Origin: Rhynchopus euleeides
Lineage: Eukaryota > Euglenozoa > Diplonemea > Diplonemida > Diplonemidae
Length of the DNA stretch: 64,000 nt
Direction: 5' to 3'
Assembly (NCBI GenBank): GCA_963210315.1
Contig: OY723260.1
Coordinates: forward strand, 558,001-622,000
The notes beneath the pieces are model-generated. The model did no database searches, had not been told where the DNA came from, and saw nothing but the letters and a program-made list of their open reading frames with translations. This document shows, in pieces, positions 20,221 to 32,300 of the stretch. Within the stretch, counting starts at the first letter, position 1. Each line of letters begins with the position of its first letter. The position numbers and the translations under genes are program-made.

Positions 20221-21133
20221 ATTTTCTGGCGCCGTTTTCCGGTTTTTCTGGTTTTGAAAATTTTTCGCGCGCGCCTTCGGCGCGCGCGACCCGCGCAAAC
20301 CCTCCCAGAATCTGAGAGGGCCCGGTGCCTGCGCGCGTCCTGTCGTACTGAGGCTGCTTGGTGGGGCAGGCGCAGCAGCTGCTTTGAAAGTTTGGACTCT
20401 CGGCCAAAAAACCGGTCTGGTGCCGCAGGGGGGTCTGGGGGGCGGAGCCCCCCAGCCGCCGGAGGCCACGGTAGTGAACATCTGTTCCCTACAGTCTGGA
20501 TTCGCTTGTAAGTAGGAAGGCTTCGCTGTATCGCAGCCCGGCCAGCAGGAGATCACTGGTCCTTGAGGGCTCAACCTTCAGGGTGGAGGAGGACGGGGGA
20601 GCGACCACTCGTGACAGGTGTGCGTTGTGGGTGGAGTGGGTGCACGACAGAATGGCCAAAGGGTCCACGAGATCTCTGCACACATTCCGTTATCGAGGAG
20701 ATGGGCACCTGCTTTCTCCCCAGCTGTGACGACAGGCAACAAACAAATCTCATCTGTTAGTTGCCCCCAATAGGCTTGGCGACCTTCAAGACTGCTTGAA
20801 AGTCGTTCGTGTTCTCGTCTCAGCCCTCCAGACAAGCAGATCTGTCTCGAGTTGGTGGGCTGTCGCCATGTATTCGATGGCACCGAGTGACGCTGCACAG
20901 AGGCAGACGACACGGTGAACTCCAGCGGAGGTTACCCTACCTCCGCTGGAGTACACCGTGTGTCTCCCATGAGCACTTCTATTTTTTATGGCGTTTTTTC
21001 TGACTGTTTTACTGTCCCAAAGTCACAAAAAAAACCGCCAAAAATGAGACCGACCTTTTTTTTTTCCAGAAAACCGGGAACCGGGAAACCCTGGTTTTGA
21101 AAACCGGAAAACCAGACCTATCTTATCCCCTGA
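20221..21133 (+). mobile_element. hAT-like non-autonomous element, copy 1 (5' end missing)
   Basis: Nearly identical to the two outer blocks of the element at 39278-40475 but without the first ~20 bp and without its ~270-bp middle segment. The right terminus is CTATCTTATCCCCTGA. It includes a GC hairpin unit (20429-20486) and a 50-bp hairpin at 20911-20960 (CACGGTGAACTCCAGCGGAG with its inverted match). No coding region is supported. Confidence 0.7.
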
Positions 21134-22089
21134 TTTTGATTTCCGCTGCAAAACTGTGCGGGGTGCTGACCGCCTCTACGCCGATGAAGGGGCACGGCCG
21201 CATCTGCACTTCCGAGCAAACCTGAAAGGGCTCTTTGATCACCTGGGTGCAGAAAGAGTGCCGACTCTGGTAGTGGCCTCAGAACCACCCCACAATCGAG
21301 GTATAAGCTCCGAGACGAATCCGAGATGAGCTCCGGACTCCGGGGTGGGTGGTGGTGTGGGCTGTCTGACACGCGAAAGCTCCTGCGGTGTGCCCGCCGG
21401 AGAGAAATCTACATCGGGGGGTGGGTGGGGTGTTAGGGGAAGATTATGCACAAAAGGAAGAAATACACGGGGGGCGGGGTGGGCTGAGGCCGCGGGGTGG
21501 GGGGGGGGGGGGGGGGGGAAATCTATGCAGGGCCAGATCCAAGGGCGGGCTGAGGGAGCTGCCGACAAAAAAAATGTTAGGCTGAAACGCAGGCCACTCT
21601 CTGTGCACACCACTCCTATATGTGGGAGATAAATCTACGGAGGGGGGTGGGGTGGGGATGCAGTGAAGTAGAGAAAAAAACCAAAGGTACAGAGAGCTTG
21701 ACCGCCCCTCGCTCGTCATGCAGGTAGAACGTCCGAGAGCTAGTGATTATGCTCGGCCTGTGCTGTGCTAGAATGCTGCGTGGGGAAAAAGAGGTGAGGG
21801 CGGGGTGGGTCTCTAGAGTTTGATAAAAGAATTTCGATTATTGACAACGTGTTGAACCCATGCACTCCGGCGCATGGCGCGCCATTTTCTTCTTCTGATG
21901 AGTGCAACGACTTCTCACATCACGAGTTGGCTTGCCAACGCGGTGATTCACCCACTAGTAGAATACGACTCGATTGCAATGTCACTTGTTTGCCCATGGC
22001 CAAATGACTAGCCATCTCTTTGACCAGCGCGCCGTGAATACACACGGCAGGGGGGTGGGGTATGATACAAGCCATGCCTGCAGGATCAA
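21134..22089. other. Spacer with possible 5' gene remnant
   Basis: Contains the promoter-like motif at 21660-21730. A minus-strand frame starting near 21613 (MVCTESGLRFSLTFFL...) begins about 50 bp beyond it and runs into Pro-rich sequence. It may be the first exon of a gene cut by the hAT-like insertion, or chance. A long G run lies at 21499-21519. Confidence 0.35.
21660..21730 (-). promoter_or_regulatory. Recurrent ~55-bp promoter-like motif, site 1 (diverged)
   Basis: Minus strand reads CCTGCATGACGAGCGAGG, then TTTTTCTCTACTTCACTG. It shares the TGCAT-CGAG-AGGG-pyrimidine-CTACTTC layout with sites at 25515, 25710, 33424, 36245 and 52644. Confidence 0.4.
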
Positions 22090-22707
22090 TCACTTCCCAA
22101 CACAGCCACCACAGGTGCAGGCGCGCTGCATGGCGCTGATACGCTCCTGGAGTCGGACGCGCTCCTCTGCCCAGCTCTGCCGCTGCCTCTCGTGGACACC
22201 CTCGATGCTGCGGATCTGATCCAACAGGGATTCGTTGTGCTGCGATGCAGCGGTGAACCTCTCCACCAGCTCGGGCTGCGGGTCAGCGACGGGCTGGGGG
22301 TCCAGCTTCTTCAGCAGGTGCAGCGGGAGCGACTTGGCAGAGCAGTTCACCAGCGGGCGCGGCGTGCTCAGGCCACGCGCCACCGCAGCCCCCACGATGT
22401 TGGGGATCGATGAGACGGAACGGCGCGTGGTTGCCGCAGACACCGATGCGTGCCGCGAGGGCGACCGCCCCATGCTGCTGCGCCTCCGGCCGTAGGCCAT
22501 CCCACCGCCACTGCCCCCACTGCCGCTCGCGCTCCGGCCACGCCTGTAGTCTGCGGCACTGCCGGCGCTGGTGCTGCGCATACTCCGCACGCTGTGCCCG
22601 CTGTAGGGGCCAGGCAGACCGGGAATGCTGAGAACACTGGGCCTCCTCGGGCGACCCCGTATCGGCGCCACCTCAGGCAGCGGACGGCGGAGGATTGGCG
22701 TTGGCAT
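22090..22707 (-). CDS. Ser/Arg/Gly-rich protein with C-terminal coiled coil
   Basis: 205 residues from the ATG at 22707 to TAG/TGA-bounded end at 22090; not recognised. The N-terminal ~110 residues are low-complexity and basic (SVRSMRSTSAGS, GRRRSSMGRSPSRH) with many potential phosphorylation sites. Residues ~140-195 (ELVERFTAAS...EGVHERQRQSWAEERVRLQERISAMQ) form a strongly charged heptad-like helix, and the protein ends in a Cys-rich CTCGGC. A cytoskeletal or scaffold role is possible but not shown. The ORF is compact, ends cleanly, has coherent codon use and lies on the same strand as the other host genes. Confidence 0.7.
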   Translation of the reverse strand: MPTPILRRPLPEVAPIRGRPRRPSVLSIPGLPGPYSGHSVRSMRSTSAGSAADYRRGRSASGSGGSGGGMAYGRRRSSMGRSPSRHASVSAATTRRSVSSIPNIVGAAVARGLSTPRPLVNCSAKSLPLHLLKKLDPQPVADPQPELVERFTAASQHNESLLDQIRSIEGVHERQRQSWAEERVRLQERISAMQRACTCGGCVGK

Positions 22708-23194
22708 CGGAGGTAGTGAGGAGGTGTGTAGGGGTGTAGGGGTGGAGGGGTGGAGGGGTGGAGGGGGTGGTGTTCCTCCTGGTGACGGGTGGTGGTGGGT
22801 GCTATGTTGTTGCCCTGCCCCGATGTGGCTGTGCGTTGTTGCTGCTGCATGGTGAAGTGACTTGACCTGCAGGTTGGGGGCAATGGGTGGGAGGGCGGGC
22901 CGTTTGGTGTGCGTGGCCCATCAGCTGAAGGCTGCAGTGGATGTGGCACACTCCGAGACCGCGCCGGATGCGCCGCAGGGTCACCCCACTTCTTGGGCAA
23001 GGCCCAAAGTCCTTTCATTCGTTACACAGAAGGGTACAAACGACAATCATACAATGCATGTGGAAACCAAAACTCTACAATACCATACAGGGGAAGAAAA
23101 GCCACCACGCAACAGACCAACTCTCTAGGAAGCGTGGGGGGGGGGCAAGAGGCGGAGGGGAAAATTGTCGGTAAATACACCGCCCCTTGGACGC

Positions 23195-23701
23195 CTACAT
23201 ATGCCTCCGCTGCATCACACGCCTTTTCGCCTCTGCTGCACGCTGGCGGCCTTCACGCGCTAGAATGTGACACTCACGCTCCACCCGATGCAGATGCGAC
23301 GCCGCCGCAGGCAGGGGCACGATGAAAGCCAGGCGCAGCTCCTGCTCGAGCTGCGCACCTGCCTGCACCTGGAACTCGCGGATAAGTCGGAGCGCGTGCT
23401 CCGCACCGCTCACCCGTGCCCCCGACACCTGGTAGATGTGCCACCCAGGCATCACCCCTGCCTCCTCTGCAGGGCTCCCAGGCGCCACGCTCACAACCAC
23501 CGCCGCACCGCCGCTGTTCTTACAGCGCAGCCCGACCGAGGCACGCACGTTGATGTCCAATATTGCCTCCACCACCCCACTGCCCACCTGCGGGTCGGGC
23601 CCCTCTGCAGGGTGGCACACCGGCAGGGCCGCCGACCCTCCGCCCGTCTCCCGCCGATGCTGCACAGGGGGCGAAAACGACAACTCGCGCACGGGCCGCA
23701 T
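23195..23701 (-). CDS. PDZ-domain protein
   Basis: 168 residues from the ATG at 23701. Residues ~50-125 form a PDZ fold: ASVGLRCKN (carboxylate-loop strand), VVVSVAPGSPAEEAGVMPGWHIYQVSGARV (the typical GSPAxxAGxxxGDxI-like core), then an alanine-rich helix SGAEHALRLIREF. The tail is basic (REGRQRAAEAKRRVMQRR). PDZ domains bind C-terminal peptides, so it is probably an adaptor. The length leaves little room for another domain; the N-terminal ~45 residues are low complexity. A 5' exon upstream is possible because two promoter-like motifs lie about 2 kb away. Confidence 0.75.
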   Translation of the reverse strand: MRPVRELSFSPPVQHRRETGGGSAALPVCHPAEGPDPQVGSGVVEAILDINVRASVGLRCKNSGGAAVVVSVAPGSPAEEAGVMPGWHIYQVSGARVSGAEHALRLIREFQVQAGAQLEQELRLAFIVPLPAAASHLHRVERECHILAREGRQRAAEAKRRVMQRRHM

Positions 23702-25514
23702 CGGGATTTCCTTTTTTGTTTTGAGTATCCCTTGCTATGAGGGGGCGACCCTGCGCGCGTCTTGCCTGCAGCTGCCTTCGGGGCACGTTGCGGATCAACC
23801 CCCCCTGCGCGAGACGGGGAAAAGCGGAGCAACCGCCTGCTGCTTTGATGTGGGTGTGTGTAGCGCATGTGAACACGAAATAGCAAGACACACAGAAAAG
23901 GAACAGGTCGTCGGAACCACTCCTACACTTTTACGCATCATGCATGTGCTAAAAAAAGGTGCTGCAGTGCAGCTATCAATCAGGTGGGGATAGGATTGGG
24001 GTGGTGGACTGTCTTTTGCCTCCTCTGCTGGGGTCGCCACCCGCCTTCGCCTTGCTGAGGTGTTGGGGAGTGGATCCGCCCCGGAAGGGGGGGTCACACC
24101 ACAGGCCCCCCGACACAGCAGGACAATAGGCGGGGAGGGGGGGGGGGGGCTCATGTCAATCAGAAACAAGTTTCCCCCACCCCCACCCCCACCCTCTTCC
24201 CTGCACACACACCGCATGCCTGTTTATTTCCCCCCTTTTAACGGAGGGGTGGGTAGGGCGGAGAGTTAACGGATACGGGTTTCAGAGGGAGGTGGGACTT
24301 CGCTCAGGAGTGCAGAATAGTGTGCCGCCTCGCAAAAGAGGAGACAGGCTGTCACAGTTTGGCACAGAGCGAAGGCACCCAGAGTCAGACACCGCCTGAA
24401 GAACCCTGCCAGGAGTGAATCAGCTCGGGGTTCCTCGTTCCTGGCATTCTTCTGAATCGGGGAATACTGAGCTTGGGCCGTGCAACACTTCCATTCGATA
24501 TATGAATAGGAGAGGAATGACAGCGATCCCGCAACGAACAGAGCTTAGAAATACCCACTCCTGTGTGTCTCTTCTGCAAAAACTGCATCTGGTGGGCAAA
24601 TATAAAGCCGAAGGTTGCTACCTACCAGCGCCTTATGCACGCCCCCTGACAATATTCCCTTCTCTCTCTCTTCGCTTACCAACAAAGTGTCGCCGGTCGC
24701 CTTTTTTTTGCCTGTTGACGCCAGGCGTTTGCTTTGCCTCCCCTGTGTCATTCGTGCACTGCATGAGGGCAGCCTGTTGCAACACTCTGATGTCGGGTGT
24801 TTACACAACACAGAGAACACATTCGGTATTAGGGTTCCAAGTGCCGGAAGGCACAGGGTGTTCTCAGGGTGTGTGTGTGGGAGGGGGGCGGGGAGACGGG
24901 TTAGGTGGCGGTTTGTAAATAACAGTAACAAAGATCCCTGTGTGCTGGAAGGGAAGAAGGACGAACTTAGCGAGGGGGGGTGGGGGAGTCCATCCGCTCA
25001 GAAGCTCACCAAAATGTGAACCCGCGCCTCACAAAAGAGGAGGCAAGGCGACACAAAGCGACACAGCTCAACACAGCGGAGCCGCCCAGCGAATCACGCT
25101 CTCAGCTCAACCACCGCCTGTTTCGAGTTGCCGTGAAATCAAAATCGTACTCCTTTGGCTTTATTGTAGACACCCTGTCCAGCAACTGCGGGAGAACAGT
25201 TCCGGGCTACTTTTTGCTGAGCACGTACTTTGTGCCGAGGCCCTGTGAAGTGGCATGAAGGTGATAATCCAAAAGCTTCAGTTGTACGATTTCCTTCGTT
25301 ACTACGCGATTTCGCTACGCTTCGTCGCTCGTAACTAGTAATATAATTCATCACACCAGCGTTTAGAGAGAACATAGGTAGAGATCGCAAGACGGGGGAA
25401 ACACAACAGTTACGGCAAATCTTCCACCAATCATCGGTATCAGTGCCGGTTGCGCCAGAGTTGCACATTTTCTTGCATCAGCACCGCAGCTGTGGGGACG
25501 GGGGGGTGGGCGGT

Positions 25515-25570
25515 AGTGACGTAGAAGCAGAGGGAAGCACAAGGCGGATCTCCCTTCACTCGCTATGCGG
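25515..25570 (-). promoter_or_regulatory. Recurrent promoter-like motif, site 2
   Basis: Minus strand: CCGCATAGCGAGTGAAGGGA, then GATC, CTTGTG, and CTTCCCTCTGCTTCTACGTC. Same orientation as all host genes. Confidence 0.5.
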
Positions 25571-25709
25571 GGGAGGGGTGATAGGTAAGAAAACGACTTG
25601 ACGCGGGGGAGGGGGGCGGGGTGCGATGGAGCTTGTGCACATCACAGGGGAACAGTGTCAACTCTCCCCGTGGATGACCTGCACCGTGCCTCACCGGGGG
25701 TAGGGGTAT

Positions 25710-25764
25710 TGAAATAGAAGTAGAAGGGAGCACAGGGATGATCTTCCTTCACTCGTTATGCAGG
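25710..25764 (-). promoter_or_regulatory. Recurrent promoter-like motif, site 3
   Basis: Minus strand: CCTGCATAACGAGTGAAGGA, then GATC, CTGTG and CTCCCTTCTACTTCTATTTC. About 195 bp from site 2. Confidence 0.5.
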
Positions 25765-26368
25765 TTGTGTATGACACGACACATCAAGTGGGGGGTGGGG
25801 GCGCGTGTCTGCGTGTCTGCGTTCTTTTTGTTTGCTTTAACCCTCGCCAGGTGGGGATGGGGTTGGTATGTTTTCCTCGAACAAAAAGATAAGGCGTTGT
25901 TTGTGCGCCAAAAAAAACGCCAAGTGGAGAAGTGGGGCTGGGAGGTCGGGAGGGGGATGCTTCAAGATCCATCAGAAGAGAACAGACCCCACCCCAGGTT
26001 GGCTGGGGCCGAACTAGAATTGTATGTGGCCTTTTGACAATAAACAACCAGGGTGGGGGGGGTGGGGGGGTGGGGCATTCCTGCAGGGTCATCCGCGTTG
26101 TCGATCGCGAGAACACCCCCCACACGCCTGCTGCAGGTGTGATGTGTCCTGCATGACCTGCATAGCAAAGTTTCCTGCGTTGTTAGCACAACTCCAAAAC
26201 AAAAGGTAAAACCGGAGAAGAATGTTTATGAGACTATGTGAAGAGAGAGAGAGAGAGGGAGAGTGTGTGATGGGCAAGCGCCTCGCCCTTTTGCCCGCAT
26301 CGTTCAGCCATCTTCGTTTAAAACCCCTCCGGTATTTTTTTAGAAAAGGGGGAACACGCCATGCATCG

Positions 26369-29300
26369 CTATTGCTGCTTACCCCCTCCTACGTCAATAG
26401 CCAGGTTGTCATCTCGACTCCGCTTCCGATAGATGCGGCTGGTGCGCTTCGAACGCAGCGGTGCCCCTCCCTTGGCCCGAACAGCTTCAGGGAGCAGTTC
26501 GATTGCCCTCCGCACCGCATCCCCTGTGACGAGGGCCCTGTGCAGCAGGTCTTGCGCGATGATCAACGCCGTGTCGACGTCAAGGTCGCGCAGCACATCT
26601 TCGCTCCCCCGTAGCCCGTGCAGCTTGGAGAACAGCTTCACGATACGCCGTTTTGCCCGGTGTAGGTCTTCGGGGCGCGCCGGCTGCTTCAGCTGAGGCA
26701 CATCTTCTTCGGGACCCTGGTCCGTCTCAAAGGTGCCCTGGGGGAAGCAGCCCCACAGCTTCAGCTGTGCAGTGGTGGGGGAGGGTGTGGTTTCTAACCC
26801 CCCAGTGAGGCGACAGGGGCGTATCGCATCATAACAAAATTCGGCGCACGGCGTTAGCACGGCAGAATGCGGATCGGGCGACACTGCACAAAAGCCCCCC
26901 ACCCGCCTCTCGCCAAAAGCCCCTCCCCCCCCCCTCACCCAACCCAACCCCCACCCGGCATGAATGTCAGGGAGTCCATACCTGGGTCAGCTGGAAGCTG
27001 CAGATTGAGACACGTTCGGACTTCTTCATTTTGCTGACAGATTCGATGGCGCGGCGGCGGCGGTATGCCGCCGCGATGTACGTCGACGCAAAGTACTGAT
27101 CCACCGTCACACGCCTCTGCCTCACGCGCATCACGGGGAGGTCGTTGATGTCCGGGAAGGCCTGCCTCCACGAGTCCTCCTGGTCCCGCAGGTCGCGATG
27201 CTCCAGCGAATCCTGCCAGCGCTCGTTCATCACGTGCCGCGCCAGCGGGATGATCGTCTCGATGAAGTGGATCACACCACCGTGCTCGGGGATGCAGTAG
27301 TTCTGGGTCCGCTTCAGGATCTCCACACGCGACGTCCTCCGGCTGATCCCGAGCGGGGGTCCCAGCCGCTCGAGAAACTTCGGCAGCGACAGGGTGCGGA
27401 TTGTCAGCTTCGCAGCAGGGTCGAAGTCGGCCCACATGTCGATGAATTTATGCAGGTCGTTGAATCTCAGCTCGCTTTTCTCGATCTGCATTGTCGTGCC
27501 GAAGTTGTCGAGAATGATCGCGACGAAGAGGTTGATGAGGACGAAGCCGGCCATCAGGAGGAACGACACGTAGTACAGCGGTGCGATGATCAGCCCGCAG
27601 TCGTTTCTCTTCGGGTCGTTCCCGCAGTCAGGTGACTCCACCATGGTGTCCCACATGATGCCGTTCCAATTCTCCCCAGTGACGATGCGGAACAGGAGGA
27701 GTATCGCGTTGGGGAATGTCTCGAAGTTGGCGTGGTATGTCAGATACTCCCCGCGCTTGACATTCGCGAACTGGTTGACCCCGAGGATGGCGAAGATGAA
27801 GAAGAGGAGGGCGAGGAAGGCTCCGATGTTGGCGATGGACGGCAGGGAGTACCACACGGTTTCCAAGAGGATCCGCACATCGCGCGCCGCCTTCACAAGC
27901 CTTAGGATGCGCATGATTCTGAAGATGCGGAAGACTCGCAGGATCGATGCGTTGATGGGGAGGCCCGTCTCCTCGAAGGTGACGAGGAACACGTCCAGCA
28001 GCGAGAGCAGGACCAGGAGGAAGTCGAAGCGGTTCCACGGGTCTTTGAAATACGACAGGCTGTACGCCGTCAGCTTCATCACCGCCTCCATGAAGAAGAT
28101 GAAGGAGAATATCCAGTTCCCGATCTCCAGGATCAAGGTGAAGGAGGGTGACATGTCGTGGTGCTCCAGCGACATCAGCAGGACGTTCAGCGTGATGCAG
28201 GTGCCGACAAACATGTCGAATCCGTTGGTCTGGACGAGGTTGTAGACATACCGCCGCCACGGGTCCCAGGGGACCACCATCTTGACAGCGGGTTTGAAGT
28301 TCAGCATCATGCGCTGCGTCTCGATCCACAGCTTCTGCTCCCCGCTGAGGAAGTGCAGCCCGTCCTCCCGAACCTTCACCTCGTTGTAGTTATGGATCAC
28401 CACGCCGACAAAGAGGTTGATCACAAAAAACCCACCGACGACAACAAAGGCGACGAAGAACAGCCCCACAAACTTGTTGTGATCGCGGATTGGGGCGCGG
28501 TCCTTCGACACGCCGTCGATGCAGCTGTACATGATGGTGCTCCACAGCTCGAGCGTTGCTATCTCGAACAGTGTGATGAGCGACCATATTATGTTGTCGA
28601 ACCTCTGGTTTGATTTGTTGGTCCACCTGCGCGGCTGGAACTCGCCTTCCTCATCAAGAAACCACCCGTAGCACGCCTCGCGGTAGGTCACTGTGGTGTC
28701 GGTGCAGTGGTACAGCTTCCCGGCAAGGAGCTGCACACCGAGGATACCGAACACCAGGAATACGAGCAGCGAGATGACGGCGACATTCCCGATCCCCCCG
28801 ATGCTCTGCATCAGCGTGATGACCACCATGCGCAGGCCTCTGTTGCGGGAGATCACACGCAGGGGCCTCAGCGCACGGAAGGTCCTCAGCACACGGAAGG
28901 TCGTCAACTCGGAGCTGGAGTCTGCCATGGGGACGAGCGACAGCACAGACACCACCACGATCATCCCGTCCATCACGTTCCACGAGTCACGCAGGTAGGG
29001 GGGGTCCGGGTCGGATTTCCCAAACACCAGCCCGAAGGCGATCAGCTTGAGAGTCATCTCCACGACAAAGATGGAGGTGAATGTGTAGTTGCATATCGTG
29101 AGCACATCGCCCAGCTTTGTGCCCGTCAGGTCGTTGCGCGGGTTCTCAATCGCGAGGAGGAGGGACGACACGATGATGCAGACGAGGATGAAATTCTCAT
29201 AGCTCTGGTGCTTCACAATCCTGCAGCAGAGCAGCCGCACGCTGCTCTCCTCCCCGAAAAGGCACAGCGAATTCCCCCCGTTGGTCTGCACCATCACCGG

Positions 29301-32300
29301 CTTATTCGCAAACACAGACCGCAGGAGCGACCTCCCCACGACCTCCTCCCCCACCTGCAAATTCACCGCCGACATCTGCCTGTCGAGCTCCTCAAGAGCG
29401 GCGTCGACAGGCGCTGCCTGCCAGGCTGCAGGGGTTACGTCGATGAGAACGCCGACCTCCCAGATGTCACCCAGCACCCGCTCGACATACTCGACCGACC
29501 AGAAGGTGAGATTGGTGTGCTTCTTCACGTCATCCCGGATCCGATGCGCGACCTGGCGCAGACGTGCCATCCGCATCTTCCTCAGCTGGATCGTCTCGCA
29601 GACATCCTCGTGGGGGATGTGGATCGAATACGAAGTGGGGTCGCCAGGCCTCGGAGGTGCGACGTACCTCTCGTTGCATTCGGGGCAGAGGATCGTCTCC
29701 GCATAGCTGGACTGCAGGTTGTGGAGCAGGCGGTTGTACTCCGTTGTCTTCGCCCCCTCCCCTGGGCTCCCGGCACTCAGAAGCGACGACAGGTCGTCGC
29801 CGTCGTCACACCCGGGGCTGTGCGACACCGCCCTGCTCGACCGGTGTGAGGCGTCGCCAAGAAGGCGTGACTTCATCCTGAGGCTGCTGAACCTTTCCCC
29901 TCCTAATATGAAAGACGGCTTGCCACCCGCAGCCCCCAGCTCGCGGAAGCTGCTGTGCTTCTGGATATGCTTCTTCAGATCCCGCGCCGACACCAGGCGC
30001 CCCCCGTGCCCCAGGATGTCCCCCTCCCCATGGTGGGGCTTCCCGTGCACAGTGTTGGCGTGGTTCACCACGTTGACCATCACAGAGGCCCTCCGGACTA
30101 CAGGGTTGCTGAGGATGCTCTGCCGGACACGCTCCTCCTCAGTGAGAGCGCCAGGTGGAGCGACTTCGTCTTTGTCGTCGTCGTCGTCGTCATCGCCGTC
30201 GTCATCCGTGGAGCTCATGGAGGTGTCAAACGACTGGATGAGGATCGCAAGGAAAAGGTTGAGAATCAGGAAGTCGCCGCAGACAACCAGGACCAGGAAG
30301 TAGACGGCGCTGGCGTGGCCCGCGCTCTGCATGGCGTCCCACATGATGACGACCCAGTCGTCTCGGGTGAGGATCTGGAAGACGCTCAGAAGCGACCAGT
30401 AGAATGAGTCAAACGTCGCCCGCGGCTCCCTGTCTGGGAAGTCAAACTCCCCCCCAAAGAACTGCATCCCGACCAGCGCGGCGATGAAGATGTAGAGCAG
30501 GATGATGCTGTTGAGGTACCCCGTGTCGCGGATGGCGTGCATGCACACCCCGATGAGCTTGCGGAGCTCTGGGAAGTTCTTCAGGAGTTTGAAGACGCGG
30601 AGCAGGCGGAGGGCCCGGAAGACAGACACGCTGGAGCTGCCGGAGAAGACGAATTCGACGAGCGACATCATCACAACGATGCCATCAAGCACGTTGAAGG
30701 GGTCTGCGACATAGCCTCGGAAGCCGCTCGCAATGATTTTGAGAACCATTTCAACGCAGAAGATCATGGTCAGGACAACGTTTGCGCGGTCGAGAAAGCT
30801 TGTGAGGGAGTCGGGCTGGCCGTGGTGTTCGCTCGCAAGGAGGCCAGTGTTGATCACGATGCAGATGATGATGAACGGCTGGAAATACCTGAATGCGACA
30901 ATGCGGTAGCAGACCCAGCGGAACTTGAGCCAGTAGACTGCGACAATATTCTGCTTCTTAACATGATGATGCCTCTCGTCGTGCACATCGCCTGTGCCCG
31001 CCACGCTGCGGGAGGCGAAGGACGCATGGCCCCGGGAGCTGGCTGCGGGTGTTGCCACCTCCACACCCAGATGGTGGTGCGCCGCATGCATGTGGCCATC
31101 CGCCCCCTCCATGTGCACCACTGTGTCGGACGCAGGGTGCAACCGCGCGTCGTGGTGCCTGGGCGAGACGGGGGGATGGGGGCTGAGGTCGTCGTCATGA
31201 GATTCACTTTCGTGCCCCTCCATCTCCTCGTGGTCCAGGCACTGGTACATCAGCCACGTCCGCTCGATCCCGTCTTCGGTGTGAACAATCGCGGGCCCCA
31301 GAGCGTTCGCACTCACAACATACCCCGTCTGCCAGTGCTCGTCGGGATGATCCCTCACCAGAACCTGGTCGCCCTCCAGCAGCTGCCCCGTCTCGAGGGT
31401 TTCGGCAGCAAGCAGCAGGGCACGGTGCATCCTCTCGAGCGCCTCCTCCCTCTCCCGCTCCGTCTCTGCGCGGATCGTGTTGAACTGCTCGTTGATCACG
31501 GCCAGGGCAAGGTTCAGCACGAAGAAGGATCCCAACACCACAAGCATGATGAAGTAGACGCAGCCCAGATCGCCCCACACATCCTGCACGATGTACATGA
31601 TGTCCACCCACCCCTCCATTGTAATGCACTGGAAGATCGCGAGGAACGCAGAGCCGATGTTGTCGAAGCTGGTGAACCCAAAGTTCGGGTTGACCATCGT
31701 GTCGACGCAGTTGAACCCCGCATCGCAGGGGCGCCCCCAGAAGTTTCCGGCCATCCCATAACCCACAGCTCCGGGGCGGCAGAAGCGGTCCTCCTGGGTA
31801 AGGTTCGCCATCGGCTGATCGAAGCATACGCAGAATGTCTCGTTGAAGCTGTCATCCTCGTCGGTACAGCCCAGGCATGCCTGGCAGCGGTAGCCGAACT
31901 TCCCACTCCAGAGCTGCACCCCGATGATCCCGAAGATGAAGAAGAGGAAGGCGGCGAGGGCGATCACATTCACCAGCTTTCTGACGGAGAAGAGGAGGCC
32001 GTTGACGATGTTCTTCAGCCCCTGGATGCCGTTGATGCTCCTGAGAGGGCGCATGACACGAAGCATCCTGATGGCTGAGTAGTTCCCGAAAATCGGGAGG
32101 AAGGCGAGGAAGGACAGCATCACGATCAGAAAGTCCAGCATGTTCCACCCGCTCCGCAGGTAGCTCCCGACGTGGAGCACGAACCCCTGAGAGAAGACCT
32201 TGAGACACATCTCGACTGCGAAGATCCCAGTGAAGACAAACTCCATCGTGCGGAGGTATTGGGGTTGCTTGTCAGCCGTCACAGTGGGGTCGTCCATCGC

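Larger units (their letters stand above)
23702..26368. other. Intergenic region
   Basis: About 2.7 kb of G-rich and C-rich tracts between the PDZ gene and the channel gene. It holds two promoter-like motifs (25515 and 25710). A minus-strand frame at 25139-25468 begins shortly beyond the first motif but has no recognisable domain. No RNA gene was recognised. (GA)n at 26244-26263. Confidence 0.5.

Noticed and set aside
28707-32078. Long plus-strand frames of 380 and 513 codons
   Set aside because: Antisense shadows of the channel exon, with His/Asp/Glu-rich composition that follows from its codons.
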